Shown in pieces: positions 23,101-34,897 of a DNA stretch of 64,000 bases (positions are counted from its first letter, which is position 1; the number at the start of each line of letters is the position of its first letter). Both the position numbers and the translations under genes were made by a program. This DNA comes from Klebsormidium nitens (lineage: Eukaryota; Streptophyta; Klebsormidiophyceae; Klebsormidiales; Klebsormidiaceae), in the NCBI GenBank assembly GCA_000708835.1, contig DF237240.1, forward strand, positions 31,023 to 95,022. The letters are read 5' to 3'. Below the pieces are notes generated by a model, which made no database searches, was not told where the DNA came from, and was given only the letters and a program-made list of their open reading frames with translations.

Positions 23101-26100
23101 AGATGGTGCCCGCACTTTCGTGCTTCAACCTAAGGGAATGAAATCAGTTCGACCTTTCAGCTTGTATATTTGAAACTCTCGAAGGAATTGTGAAAAAAGG
23201 CGGTAGGAGGGAGGCAACCGGCTCGACAGTCGGCAGAAGATATCCCAAACGTTGCGCGTGCGCTGAGCCGTTTTGTGAATGGAGTCCGCCTCTCTTTGAG
23301 CACTCGAACCATGCCCGGAAAATTGTTTTCTGGACCTGTCAACAGAAAGCAAGTTCAAAGGGGAAGATTAGCCGACCAGTCGGCCACACTCATATCCATT
23401 CCTGTGTCCTGCATGCAGACCAGCCTTTCTTCCGACCTTCGCCACCTGTCCATCGTCGCCCGGGGAACTTTCGGCGTTGTCCCGGTCACTCCTCCCGGGC
23501 GGCTCAAGTCTCGAAGCGCCCCTGCTCCGAAGCCGGTACAGGGCCCCCCGGGGCTGTATATGTTGTCGGTGGATGCGGGGCTGCTGGGGGATCGGAAGAA
23601 CGAGCTGTTGCAGGTCGCCATCCAGGTGAGAAGTAGCGGTGTGTGCAGCCAATTCACCAATTGTGGACGTCTGCAAGTTACTCCGGTAATTCTCGTTTGT
23701 TTCAAGGGCCGATTGCTTTATGATACGCACCCGGGGGACGGTCGGGTTTAGTTTGGGGGTAAGGGTGGGTGCGGGTGCAAGCACGTAGTATCTTGGGTCA
23801 GGGGTTTTTAATGAAGTGCCCGGGGCTTGTGTATCCTGAAAGAGTTTCCTGTTGATGCAATCTCGACTTACCAGTATCTGCAAGTCGTCGTTTGGAAAGA
23901 CTTCGGGAACTGTAGACCATGCGGTCCCCTCTTACGTTAAGGCGATGACTGCTCAGGGTCTCGTCGAGAATGTAGGATTGGGTTTGGATACTCGTAGTGT
24001 ATTATAATAATGTTTTCTGCCTTCTGTTCCCCCCCAGTATCTTCACACTTTCATTCAATATCTCAGTCCACGTCCCTTTAGCTTTGCAACAACACGCATC
24101 TTTCTCTGGTCCCTGGCATCGCTGTTTCTGTCCGTGATATCAGACCCCACTCTGATCTACCGTCTCCACTCCTGCATCAGTTTTTAACTTCCATCCTCAG
24201 GCCTCGACGTGCGCCCGTCCTTGACGCCGTATCGAAGACGCTAAAACTCATATTGCAACGGCAAGATACCTATCCCCTTCGTCATCTGACTCTTACAACC
24301 GCTCCCCCGGTTGCCCCTTTCAGGCCTCCAGTATCACGACTCTCGTCGACACCGCGCAGCAAACCCTCGACGCCATGATCAAGCAGTGGGAAGGCGCGTA
24401 CGGCGACTGGAAGAAGCGCATCGTCGAACTGATCCAGATTCTAAACAAGCAAGAACGGGAGGGGTTTGAAGCAAACCCCCGGGACGAGTTTCTGGCGCTG
24501 CTGTCGTGCGGGCTGGCAACGGCGGGGCTGCACCAGTTCCTGACGGGGGCGATGGGCGAGCAGGGGGTCAAGCGCCTCGCGAGGACCATGGACGTCGCGT
24601 GTGAGTCGTGGCTGACGTCACTCGTTTGCGCGCAACTGTCTGGTGCCGTGTGCTCCGCGTCTGTCATAGAATGATCCATCGGCCGTTAAGGGAATATGTA
24701 TTGGGCGTCTGGTTTTTGTGTGCGCATTGGGTGGAGGAGAATGCAAGCAGCAAGATGGCGGGGAACACGGAGGTTGGTGTCTGGGTTTGCTCGACGTCCT
24801 TTTTATGAGGGCGCTCTTCGGGGCAGTTTTGGCTCCCGGGAATGTATTCCTGAGGCAAGTAAGGACCAGGGAGCGGCTTTCAGTCGTTAGGACGGAACAA
24901 TCTATTCCGCCTAGAGTTACTGGTCCAGGTTTGCCTCTGCAGCACACAGTAACGGAACGTTAGGCGGGGCGCATAGTTTCCCAAGACGCTGGATTGACCA
25001 CAAAACAGTGCTCTTGCCTTGCTGACGACGCTCTCGTGCCCCTCTCCCTGTTGCTGTTGTCTTCTTAGCGGCACCGTTGGGTTGATGGCTCAGGGCGGTT
25101 CTGCTCACCCCATTCAAAGCACATGCGCACGTTAAGTGCGTCCTTTCCCGCTCAGGTGCAAACATCCACGCACTTGCGGCCGAGACGCTTCAACCGGTCC
25201 TTGAAGTGCTGACGTTCCGGTTGGGCGAGCTGCGCGGCCTTGCCCGGTGGAAGGCCCGCCTGGGGCCCCTCGGTGTGAATGAGCTCGCGCTGAACGAGCC
25301 GCTCGAGTACGCGAAGCAGACCATGGTGCACACGGAGCGGCTGCTGCGGAAGACGGCGACCATGTGCGGGGAGGTGAGCGTATTCACATCTTTGCCAGGC
25401 TGTGATCTTTTGGTGCACGCGGAACGGCTCTTGCGAACGACGGAAAGCATGAGCGGGAGGGTGAGCGTATTTACATCTTTCCTAGGTGCTTTGTGCACAC
25501 GGAGCGGCTGCTGCGGGAAATGGCGACCATGTGCGGGGAGGTGAGTGTATTTAGAATTGGAGCCCAAGTCTGACAACGGAGAAAACTGGTGATCGATGTG
25601 GCAAAGGCAGCAAACCTGATGGGAAGGCAACTCGTTCAGAATTGAATACGGCACAGATTCGCTGGTTCGCTTAGTGTCACGTAGCTTGCGCCAGCTTTAC
25701 ATTTGTAGCCACATAGTGCAGGTAGTGTCGCTTCTTTCACTGGCTACTACAAAAGTCAACCTTTGAGCATTTTCAAGAAAAATCAAAAAAGAGTGTAATC
25801 CTCGACAAACTCGTTCCGGAGTACCGCGTCCTCTTCACGCGGTTCCTCTGCCGCTCCCACAACCCGTTCGTATTGAGATCTTTCAGGAGATTGCTGTCTA
25901 AATGAACCCAGGATATCACTTGGTCCTTAAGGCCTGGCATCATCCCTTCCGCGTCTTCTTCGCTTGGCTCCTCGCCTGAGTCACGCTTTTCCGCATAACA
26001 ACTCCACTCACTGCAATGCCACTCAATCATTCCAAGCAGTACCGCTCCTTTCAGTGGCTTCGTCCGACGACCGATTGATTTCGCATCATGTATGAAGGAT

Positions 26101-29100
26101 TTCAACTCCCAACATACTCTTGTTGCATTATCGCGTCTTCTTCACGTGGCTCCTCCGCTGCATCAAGATGCCTAGACAATCTGGGCCTTTATAACGAGAC
26201 CTCTTAGAAACTTATAAACGATTCTAAATTCGCTGAAGATTTCAACTTTCGACGGCCCACGAATTGGCAGTTTTTTCGGAACGCGCCCAGCATGTTTCTT
26301 ACATCTGTTTCTTACATCCTTACGTCCTGGCATCCCTCCGCAGTACCGCGTCTTCTTCACGTGGCTCCTCCGCTGCATCAAGACGCTCAACCAGGAGCCC
26401 CTCCCCGCGCCCACTGCCAACGACGCCCTGCCCCCCGTCAGCACCGAAGCGGTCGCCGACTTTCTGCAGCCCAAGTTCGACTGGGACCCTTTGGCTGATC
26501 TGCTCAGCCGAAAAGACATGGACCCGTTACCGGCGATGGACGAGCAAGGAAAGGAGTTGATGCAAGGGTTGGCGGCCATGGGGGGTTTCCAGGATTACAT
26601 GTTCCTGCACAACAGCTTGCGACAACAGCTGCAACGACTAAGGCACGGGTGAGATGGTTAGTCTTACTTGGCGTGTTTGAGTCTCTTTTGCTGGTGTAGT
26701 GCCTCAAAAGTTGCTTGTGAATTCTGGTCTTCAGTGACAGGTTTGTTGGTGTAGTGCCTGAGATTGGACGTAGACACCGGTTCTGGTTAGAAACAATGCG
26801 CTTCTAAATTCAAAGGTTCCAAGGTTTCGACCACCGGTAGTCAGAATTTGGCAGTGCCTTTGCAGAACGCGGTCGCAGAGGAGTTCCTCTGCTCAACCAG
26901 CTTGTTCACTTGTCCCGAGAACTCGCCTTCAGCTCGTGAGAAGGAAGCTTCACGGCGTAGCAATCCGTTTCATTCCACCGCGGCTCGAAACACCACATGA
27001 AGTAAGCTCTTCGCAGAGCGGCAACAGATTCAGAACAGCGCAAAGAAGACGAGATGATGTCAGAACTCTCGACGTTCCCGCACATCATCCCAACCCCCTC
27101 CTCGAAAATCTCCGGATCCTCTTCCTTTTCCGCAGGTGCGACGTCGCTCTATCCCTCCCGTGCAAGGTCACCTCGTCCGCTCTCCGCATCACAAGCACGG
27201 TCCTTCTCTGCCCGTCCCCCTCCGGAGCTTCTGACCCCGCAAAGAGGCCCATGCTGACGTCAGCCTTCGTGAAAGCGCCGGCGGCGCGTGCCGACTCCAA
27301 CGCGGAGGCGTCGACGGGCATGGAAGAGGACGAGGAGATGGGGAAGGGACCCTGGGAGTACTGGTGCTTGAAGCCAGGTAGGATTGCGACGTCCCCGAAC
27401 TCAGGAATTCGAAGCTGTTGGGTTTTGCAGTCCAACTTGCAGGGATCGCGGGGTAGAGAACTGGAAGTCAGAATACTGGGTAAGAATTGGGAGAGTACTG
27501 AGGAGTAGATTTGTGGGATAGCTAGTGACTTGCAGGATCTCGTGGGTCGGACACTGTTGTTGGTGCTGAAAACCCAACATGAAAAGTCCAACATATCCAG
27601 TCACACCCATCTGTTGCTCAGAGAAAATGAGTCGGAGTCGATAGAATGGGCTTCAGGGATACTAACAACAGCATCGTTTTTAATGCTTCAGCGGAAGCGT
27701 TAATCTGCGCTTTGAGGCTTGGGCTCAGTCTCCGTCGTCTTCCAGCTCAATACTGCAGGGGCGGCTCTGGTAGTCCTTGTGTTGACCAGATGGGTGCACT
27801 TAGACGCTATCCAACAGTAGACAGCCTTTTCGAGCTCGTTCAACATTCTTCCCGAATCAACCCGGAAGCCGCCTTCCTCAAAGCACAGCAAGAAGCACGT
27901 TCAGTCACCATACTTGGAATTTGATACCGGCTTCACCAGATTGCCTCTTCTGAGTTGCTCACAATCTGGCAGTTGAAGGCACTTCTCACAAGATTTCATC
28001 ATCCGTAGCATGTGCAGGAGCGAACGCCGGTGACGCCGCTTCGTCATGCGACCCCCAGCACTCTCGACCCCTGCTCGTGCTCCGGAGACGGCCACCCAGG
28101 GACGGACACGTGTCGCCCGAAGACTGGCCGGCCGCTGCCCGCGAGATCACCCCTTTGGATCCGGAGAGCTTCTCCTTTGACGCCAGCCCGCAAACCGACC
28201 GGCAGTGGAAAGAACTGGCGGCGCTGAAAGTCCCGGTGTGGACGCAGAAAGGAAGTCTGGTGCCGTACGATGACCGAGCGTTCGAAGCAGTAGCGGTAGC
28301 GCTGGGGAACTGGCCGGGCAACGGAGGGAAGACGATCGTCGATTTGGGGTTCTACAAGGTGATTCTATGGTCCGAGATAAAAGCTATTTCCCCTCGTTCG
28401 TGTTGTTTGGCGGGGGATAACTAGCATTTTTTGATATAAGAAGCGCTGAGCAAAATGGTGCTTCTGGCCTTAGTTGCTCGGTTCAATTGGTGAACGCCCA
28501 ACTTCTGCTTTTCCTTTCACGTGAGATCCGGACAAGTTTACGCAAATTCTGCAATCTTGCTGTACTGCAAAAGTGCTGTTTCTTGGTCTGCCCTAGCCTC
28601 TCTTTTCCTGTTTCCTTCGACTACCTTGCTGAAATCTGCTACAGTAGCTTGCGCAAGGCAGGCAGGCCACCCTTCTCAAACTCAAACCAGAGCTGCTGTC
28701 AGCCTGGCATTGTCGAGGTGCAAGCGGCGTTGCCCTTGCCCGCGGGGGGCGTTTCCCTCTCTATATGTTCTCCCTCCAACATTTTCTGCAAAGGCTCTCC
28801 TTTTGGGACCGTGATCTTGACTGACGTAATATGGTACAATTCCGCAGGACGGCGAGATCGCCGTTCTTGTCCGGGACGAGTCTCCGGACGCTCGGTCGTG
28901 GCTGCTGCTGCTGCCCACGGGCGACCTCCCCTTTGCTCCGGTCGGGAATACGCTCGTGGACAAGGAACCGATGGCGCTGCTCGCGCTCTGTTTGGAGACG
29001 GTGAGCGAAGCAGACTCTAGCAGTTTGTGATTCTTGGGCTTGCCATTTTGATTCTGATCTTGAAATCCTGTACCGCAGGTTGGCTTCCCCTTTTTTAGCT

Positions 29101-30221
29101 CGCCTAGATTTATGTATCTGCTTGGGGGCCTTCTGGTGATCCGCCGTTATTATCTGGCGAATGCTTTTGAATCTCTGTTGGGTTAACTGGGATCTTTTGG
29201 AGACCCAACCGGGATTTTGTGGGAGAGTGCCTAGTTGCACTCTTGTGAAGATGGTCTGTTGATACTTTACCGGCGTCCTTCTCGGTACAGTGTGTTAGTG
29301 CCCTTGGCATACAACGATTCTTAAACCGAAACGCTGGATAAGTTCTTACGCCGTCTACCATACAACAGAAGACGACATAATCGATACACTTTGCTCGAGA
29401 CATTCACCCCTGCGGACCTCTAGGAGGGATGTACCTGAGAAGGAACAGTCATTCAAACCCTAAGCAACCGTAATAGCCCCGCGCGTTGTTGGACGGTAAA
29501 CTGCTGGCCACGTAGAGTGGGTCAGTTTTTCCGGTGCGCAGACTGCTCAATCGTGTCTGTTTTGCAGGAGGCTATTCACACCGTCGACTGGGGTGAAGGC
29601 AAGCTGAGAGAGCTGTCGCTGCATGCCGCCATCACGCCCCTAGCCGTCAGCGGTACGTTTTTCCGTCTCGAGCACTTTTTTCATCACTTGCTTTGCTTGA
29701 AGCTCCCAAAGCTGGCCGTCTCTTGTTTGAATAGTGGACAGAGCTGGCCGAAACACCGGCCCCGTGATACTGCTGGAGTGTCTCTTCCGCTATGCTTGTT
29801 CAAAAGTTAGATTCGGCCAAATTTTGTGTGGCGAAAGTAGGAGCTGGTGTCCCAGAGCAGGGGGGAAAGGTCCTGATGTCTGACAGATCTGTACCAGTGT
29901 CTTCATGACTTGGCATTCCATTTTGGCTTCCAGGAGTCGTGCAAATGGCCCTAATGATATTTGATACCACGATATTTGGTTTCCTTTTGTTTCGTTTATT
30001 TTGTAATCACGCTGATTTGGTCCTGTCATCCAGTCATTGCAATGGCCTGCATCGGGGACGTGAAACGTCATTGGTGATTTTGTTGCTTTCTAAATCACTA
30101 ACGCATATCTTGTTTCTAACCTTTTGCAGGAAAGCGTGGCGTCGCTTGCGTATCTGCTGGACATCGGCGCATTCTACTGTACGACTTGGAGGATTCCGAG
30201 AGCAACGAAGACGAGATCTGA
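20181..30221 (+). CDS. APC4: Anaphase-promoting complex subunit 4 (APC4)
   Basis: Fourteen exons: 20181-20282, 20999-21110, 21461-21552, 21939-22022, 22390-22734, 23419-23625, 24324-24600, 25156-25373, 26344-26648, 27136-27377, 28018-28358, 28848-29000, 29568-29652, 30130-30221; 884 residues, every phase consistent. APC4 is a scaffold of the APC/C ubiquitin ligase that drives mitotic exit. Residues about 35-130 form the ANAPC4 WD40 start (ASWSPTMDLLAMATADGQL, RLNWQRLW, ALCWQPNGKVLAAG, AAVTCMEWVEE). Residues about 315-510 match the ANAPC4 long domain (DTAQQTLDAMIKQW, TLQPVLEVLTFRLGELRGL, YRVFFTWLL). The end reads PLAVSGKRGVACV...ILLYDLEDSE, typical of plant APC4. A short exon missed in the 22735-23418 or 23626-24323 introns is possible. 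The edges of exons 8 and 9 are echoed in intron 8 (separate entries). Confidence 0.92.
25324..25552 (+). repeat. Tandem copies of exon-8 donor edge at the start of APC4 intron 8
   Basis: The 3' end of exon 8 with its donor (from 25324, beginning TGGTGCACACGGAGCGGCTG, donor after 25373) recurs at 25411 and 25491, at spacings of 87 and 80 bp. Each copy keeps the GTGAG donor followed by CGTATTCACATCTTT-like intron sequence. The second donor, after 25460, would lengthen exon 8 by 87 nt (29 codons) without a stop. The third copy is out of frame and reaches a stop at 25544. Confidence 0.9.
25822..26395 (+). repeat. Degenerate copies of the exon-9 acceptor edge in APC4 intron 8
   Basis: The functional edge starts at 26344 with TACCGCGTCTTCTTCACGTG. 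Related stretches start at about 25822 (TACCGCGTCCTCTTCACGCG), 25948 (CGCGTCTTCTTCGCTTGG) and 26129 (TATCGCGTCTTCTTCACGTG). The copies at 25948 and at the true exon share an upstream CCTGGCATC-C-CCTTCCG context. Only the 25822 copy keeps an AG directly before TAC. Confidence 0.85.
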
Positions 30222-31605
30222 AACCTATGTGGCAAGTGCTAGATAGTAAACAGCCGGACAATTGCCGAGCCACAAATGTCTTCACTGGAATCGCAGTACT
30301 AGATGACTCGAGCATTGAAACATGCAAGAATCTGCGCCATGACCATTTTATATATCTGAGCATGACTTGGATCTCCAACATTCATTGGCTCAGCTCAACA
30401 TGTACCGTAGTCGGACAGCGGCTATACTTTGTTTAGCAATGCAAGCGACAAACAGAACTTAGAAGCCGTTCTCGCTCAGCGTGCAGTCATGTTCAGCATT
30501 TTCTTCCATTTTGGTATGGCTTCTCAGCGCCAAATGATTGCAATTTGCAATGTGTGGCCACCTGCATTTATACTGGATGGCAATCGGAATCCATCTTTAT
30601 CCTTTTCTTAAAAGCGCAAAGCTTGATAGCCGTTGGACAGAGAGGATGTTGCGATCGGACGGTTCATAGAGAATGAGAAAAGGTCTTTTACCGTGATCCA
30701 AGACCGGTCAAATATTTGTGGCGGATGTGGGGGGCCATTCTTCAGGATTTTGGCTCGGCGCCCTCCCAAAACTGGCCCCCCGGTTGACCCCGAGCATCAT
30801 GCCCGGAAGTTCCGGGGGGATTCTTCTCTTCCTTGTGGAATCTTCTCAAGCGAGTCAAGGTGCTCATCGGTGACTGCAGTTCGAGTCTCGACTCCCCTTT
30901 CGAAGGTTCAAAAGTTCGATACCGACCGCACCTTTGTCGGTACAAACTGCCATGCGTTCCCGGTTGCCCCCCCTAGCTTTTCGCACATGTGTTGTGGCCC
31001 CGGTAGTGTGTTGTCGCCGCCGGCGGCCAGCAATTTACGGGAGAGGGTACATTTACGCTGAGATCTGGGCGACTCTTGTGACCGGCCGAAGTTATCAGTC
31101 GCTTGTACGGTCACCGACTGAGATCAACTTGTGCCCCTGGTACGGTACACGGTACCTACCTGTTCCCCTATCACCTCCCAAGGCGACCAGGGCAAGGTTC
31201 GACGACTAATGACATGTCGACCGGCTTGTATTCTGTCGCCGGGGCCACTCGTCGAACGTCCGCCAGCTTGGGGCGAGCATTTGGGACACGTTCGTCGTGC
31301 ATGCTCTGGAAAGTGCACCCCGAAGTTTTGCCAGCTGGGGAGACGGTGCATGGCGCTGTGTGAATCGTGGACGAAGCTGGGCAGGAAGTCGATGAGCTGA
31401 CGCGGCGGCGCCCTTGCATTTCATTGGGGAACGAAGGGTTCAGTCGCATTGCATCGTTGAGGGAAGCGCCATTACCGCCAAGCCTTCCTCATTTGACCCT
31501 GAGAGCATTTTGATAGTGCTTAGGCCTTGGGGAGGCCTTAAGAGCAGGCCTTTGAGAGCAGGCCCTTCGTTCCTCCACTCTCTGAGGGTAGGCGCCAGAG
31601 AAGTT
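30222..31605. other. Intergenic region, APC4 to serine acetyltransferase
   Basis: It holds the APC4 3' untranslated region and the promoter and 5' leader of the next gene. The open frame of the next gene extends upstream of its ATG to about 31414 without an ATG. A GC-rich stretch lies at 30720-31400. No repeat or RNA gene is supported. Confidence 0.4.
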
Positions 31606-33521
31606 ATGGCCATGGCGTCCTGCAAAGCCTTCAGCACTTTGGGGTCATCGCTCGCTCTAGGGCCCCTCAGATCCCAGTCCGCTGGTTTTGCTGCCCCGTC
31701 GAAGCCGGTAGCGCTGCCAGGTTTTCGAAATAGTGTCGGCGGTGATCTCCAGGTCGAGCTGCGGAAACGGTTGGAGTGCTCTTGCCCCGCCGTCCGGCCG
31801 TGTGCGCACCAGGGCGCCAGCCCGACCTCCTCTGTTGTGCACGACGTCCGAGATGCAGACAGCGAGAGCGCACAACTAGAGCGGGTGCAGAACTTCAAGG
31901 AGTTGTTTGACCGGAGCCTGGCGTTGAGGCCGAGGGAGCGAGTGGAGCGAGTGGTGCCCGTGCCTGACTACGACTCGGATGGCACGGGCGAGCAACGGTG
32001 GCCGGAAAAGGAAGAGGGGGTAGCTGAGGGGCCTGCCTGCGGACGCCCTGAAGTGGACCTTGGACAGCCGTCCGACTGGCTCTGGCAAGAGATCCGTGCC
32101 GAGGCGCGCAGGGACTCCGACGCTGAACCTGCACTCGCTAGTTTCCTGTACTCCACGATCCTTGCGCATGGATCTCTTGAGCGGGCGCTAGCTTTCCATC
32201 TAGCTAATAAGCTGTCCTCCAGCACTCTTCTAGGCACGCAGCTCTTCACCATCATCGCAGATAGCTTCTCAGCAGATCCGGACTTGTGGGATGCGGTCAA
32301 AGCTGACATCTGCGCTGTCAAAGACCGGGATGCAGCATGCACAAGCTACTCCCATTGCCTCCTCTACTTCAAGGGCTTCCTAGCATGCCAGGCGTACAGA
32401 GTGTCCCATAGGCTATGGAACCAGGGCCGCATTTACATGGCGCTCACGATCCAGAGCAGAGTTTCAGAAACCTTTCACGTAGATTTTCACCCGGCCGCCA
32501 GGATAGGAAAAGGAGTGCTTTTTGACCATGCCACGGGGGTGGTTGTCGGGGAGACGGCACAGATTGGAAACAATGTGTCAATTCTGCACCATGTGACGTT
32601 GGGAGGGTCAGGCACGCTGGCAAAAGTGCGGCATCCGATCGTGCATGATGGGGTCCTGATTGGGGCAGGTGCAACTCTACTCGGGCCGATCGTTATAGGA
32701 GAAGGTGAGCAGTTTGCTGCTGATCATGTTTTTCCCTTGGTTCAGTAAGTGTGGAAGTCTTTTTGGCTTGTATCTTTCATTTACCCTGCTAAAAGGTTGT
32801 TATGCAGAGACCATCAGCGAGCAAAGACAGCAGCCAGAGTTGTGAAAGTTGCCCGCTTGGTCGGCTCGACTCGCAAGGATTCTGGTCGTTCTTTTGAGGG
32901 AACAATGTGCAAGTTTTGTCTCCTTGGTGCATTGTCAGCACGTCATACTGCATTAGATGTAGACGCACATCTCGCACAGAGATCTAAACGCTCTTACTTC
33001 GTCTGCTTGAGAATGAATCTGGGGTATCAGCATTCTGGTGGTAGATTGAGACAGGATAGGACTTTAGACTGGATCGCTTTTCTAGGTCAAATGCAGGTAT
33101 CACTAGTGTCAAAACAATGAGTGGCAGAAAACGTCTGGTTTTTCTGCTGCATCTATGCACAGCATGCCTACAGTGATAGTTTCTTGCGCTCACCCTCCCT
33201 TTTCCGAGTTTACCCCTGAATCAAGCATTTGGAATCTCGACAAGAGGAGCTGCAATAAAATGGTTGTTTCCATGGCAGAAAGTTCGAAGTGCATAGGCAG
33301 CATCTGAATTATGCTGACTGTCGTTCCCTCTTCTATCTTCAGGAGCCAAAATTGGAGCGTGCTCAGTAGTCCTGACTGACGTGCCTCCACACACCACTGC
33401 TGTTGGGAATCCGGCGCGGCTCATGGGCGGCAAGACGAACCCAACTCAGCTGAAGGAGGTTCCGAGCGAGAGTATGGATCATACGTCTTTCATTGAGAAT
33501 TGGTCGGACTATATTATATGA
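31606..33521 (+). CDS. SERAT: Serine O-acetyltransferase, plastid/mitochondrial type
   Basis: Exons 31606-32704 and 33343-33521 (TGA), joined G|GA; 425 residues. The enzyme makes O-acetylserine from serine and acetyl-CoA, the committed step of cysteine synthesis, and binds O-acetylserine thiol-lyase through its C-terminus. Residues 1-40 are Ser/Ala/Pro-rich with Arg/Lys and few acids, consistent with an organelle transit peptide. A variable linker of about 130 residues follows. The helical N-domain (WLWQEIRAEARRDSDAEP, HGSLERALAFHLANKL) comes next. The left-handed beta-helix then shows hexapeptide repeats and active-site residues (DFHPAARIGKG, FDHATGVVVGETA, HHVTLGGSG). The C-terminus DHTSFIENWSDYII ends in isoleucine, the residue used to dock on the thiol-lyase. 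The linker is long and acidic. The start at MAMASCKAF was chosen because no ATG lies further upstream in frame. Confidence 0.95.
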
Positions 33522-34897
33522 GGTTGCTAAGGCAGTATAAGTAGGCGAGATGTTATCTAGGTTGGCAGGGTAATGGCGAAGAATAGTGGCAAGCTCTCTA
33601 GTTTTAGAGGTAGAGATGGTGAGATCTACAGACATTGAGGAGACAGCGCGATATACAGAGATTGGGGTGTAGCCAGTCAAGTCCCCGGTGTAGAGGCAAA
33701 GCAGATGCACCGGAACACAGAGTTTTTGAATGTCACGGGCAAAGAATTGTTGAAATGGAAGAGCCTTTTGTGCAAGTAAGGCTTTTGATGATGACTTTCC
33801 GATCAGTTTATTGTTTCATAAAATCGGATGCCGCTTTAAGGTAGCATGTCAGCGTCCATTTCTGCTTCTTGGCATGTGGATTATTTATAATTCTTATGGT
33901 ATACTGTAATCACCATGCCCTTTATCTGAGAGCTATTTCGTATTGAAGCATGAAAGACGGAACAAGTGTCTGACTTAAATCCTCCAGATAGAATCATTCT
34001 TGCTATCTTGACCGGACCGCAAGTGGTGAGAATGCTTCCGGCTCTGCCATTCGTATTGCCTAGGCCAGGCTTACGCCCCTATGCATAGATTCATGCTGAA
34101 GCTGACATGCTCAGAATCCTCATATGATGTACTTAGTGACTGTGACAACCATACATCTCATGTAGATGTCTTCTTTCATTGAAAGACATGTACCTGCAAT
34201 TGCATGCCATATATATATATCCACATGCATGTACATGCTGATATGCATGGCACGCAATTAGTTGTCAAGCTAATCTGCATGGTACGTATAGAATGTGCTG
34301 CCGCAATTTGATAAGATACGTGCCAGATATACATATTGCCGTCAAGCTGCAATACAGTTTTAGCACCTGCGCTCGGAGACATGGTTTGATCGAATTAATT
34401 AGTTAGTAGGACATTATGCCGTCGGCCGTCAGAGCCGGCCATGCATTATAATGGTACGTAGTCATGTTCATGTGCATGCTGTCGGAAGCATGCCATGGCA
34501 GCTCGGCAATACTAATTCAAGTTCTCAAATTTGGCCAGCACGCACCTTAAAATTTATTGGCCCATGGAATTGCGCGGCCCAAACAATGTGGAAATTGCCT
34601 GCTACCTACGATAACGACAGGTCACTCCATGCAATACTTAAAGTCAACACATGTGGAATCAGTGTGATATTGCATAGGAAGTTTGGTATGACAGCCGTAA
34701 TTCTACTGTTTATATCTTGTGATCCTCGGGACTCGCAATGTGCGTACCAGCGTACCAGCGCGTACCTCTGCTAAACTCTGACGGGTATTTGAACCATTTG
34801 AAGCCTATCTGAGCACTAGCGCCGAACTCAAAACGGGTCAAAATTGACTGCGTGCCTAAGAATAGTTTGCGTGCATTTATAAATATGATTTCACCAG
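33522..34897. other. Convergent intergenic region
   Basis: It lies between the ends of the serine acetyltransferase (+) and histidine phosphatase (-) genes. It is AT-rich with many ATGCAT/CATGCA words and a short (TA) run near 34210. No gene is supported. Confidence 0.45.
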
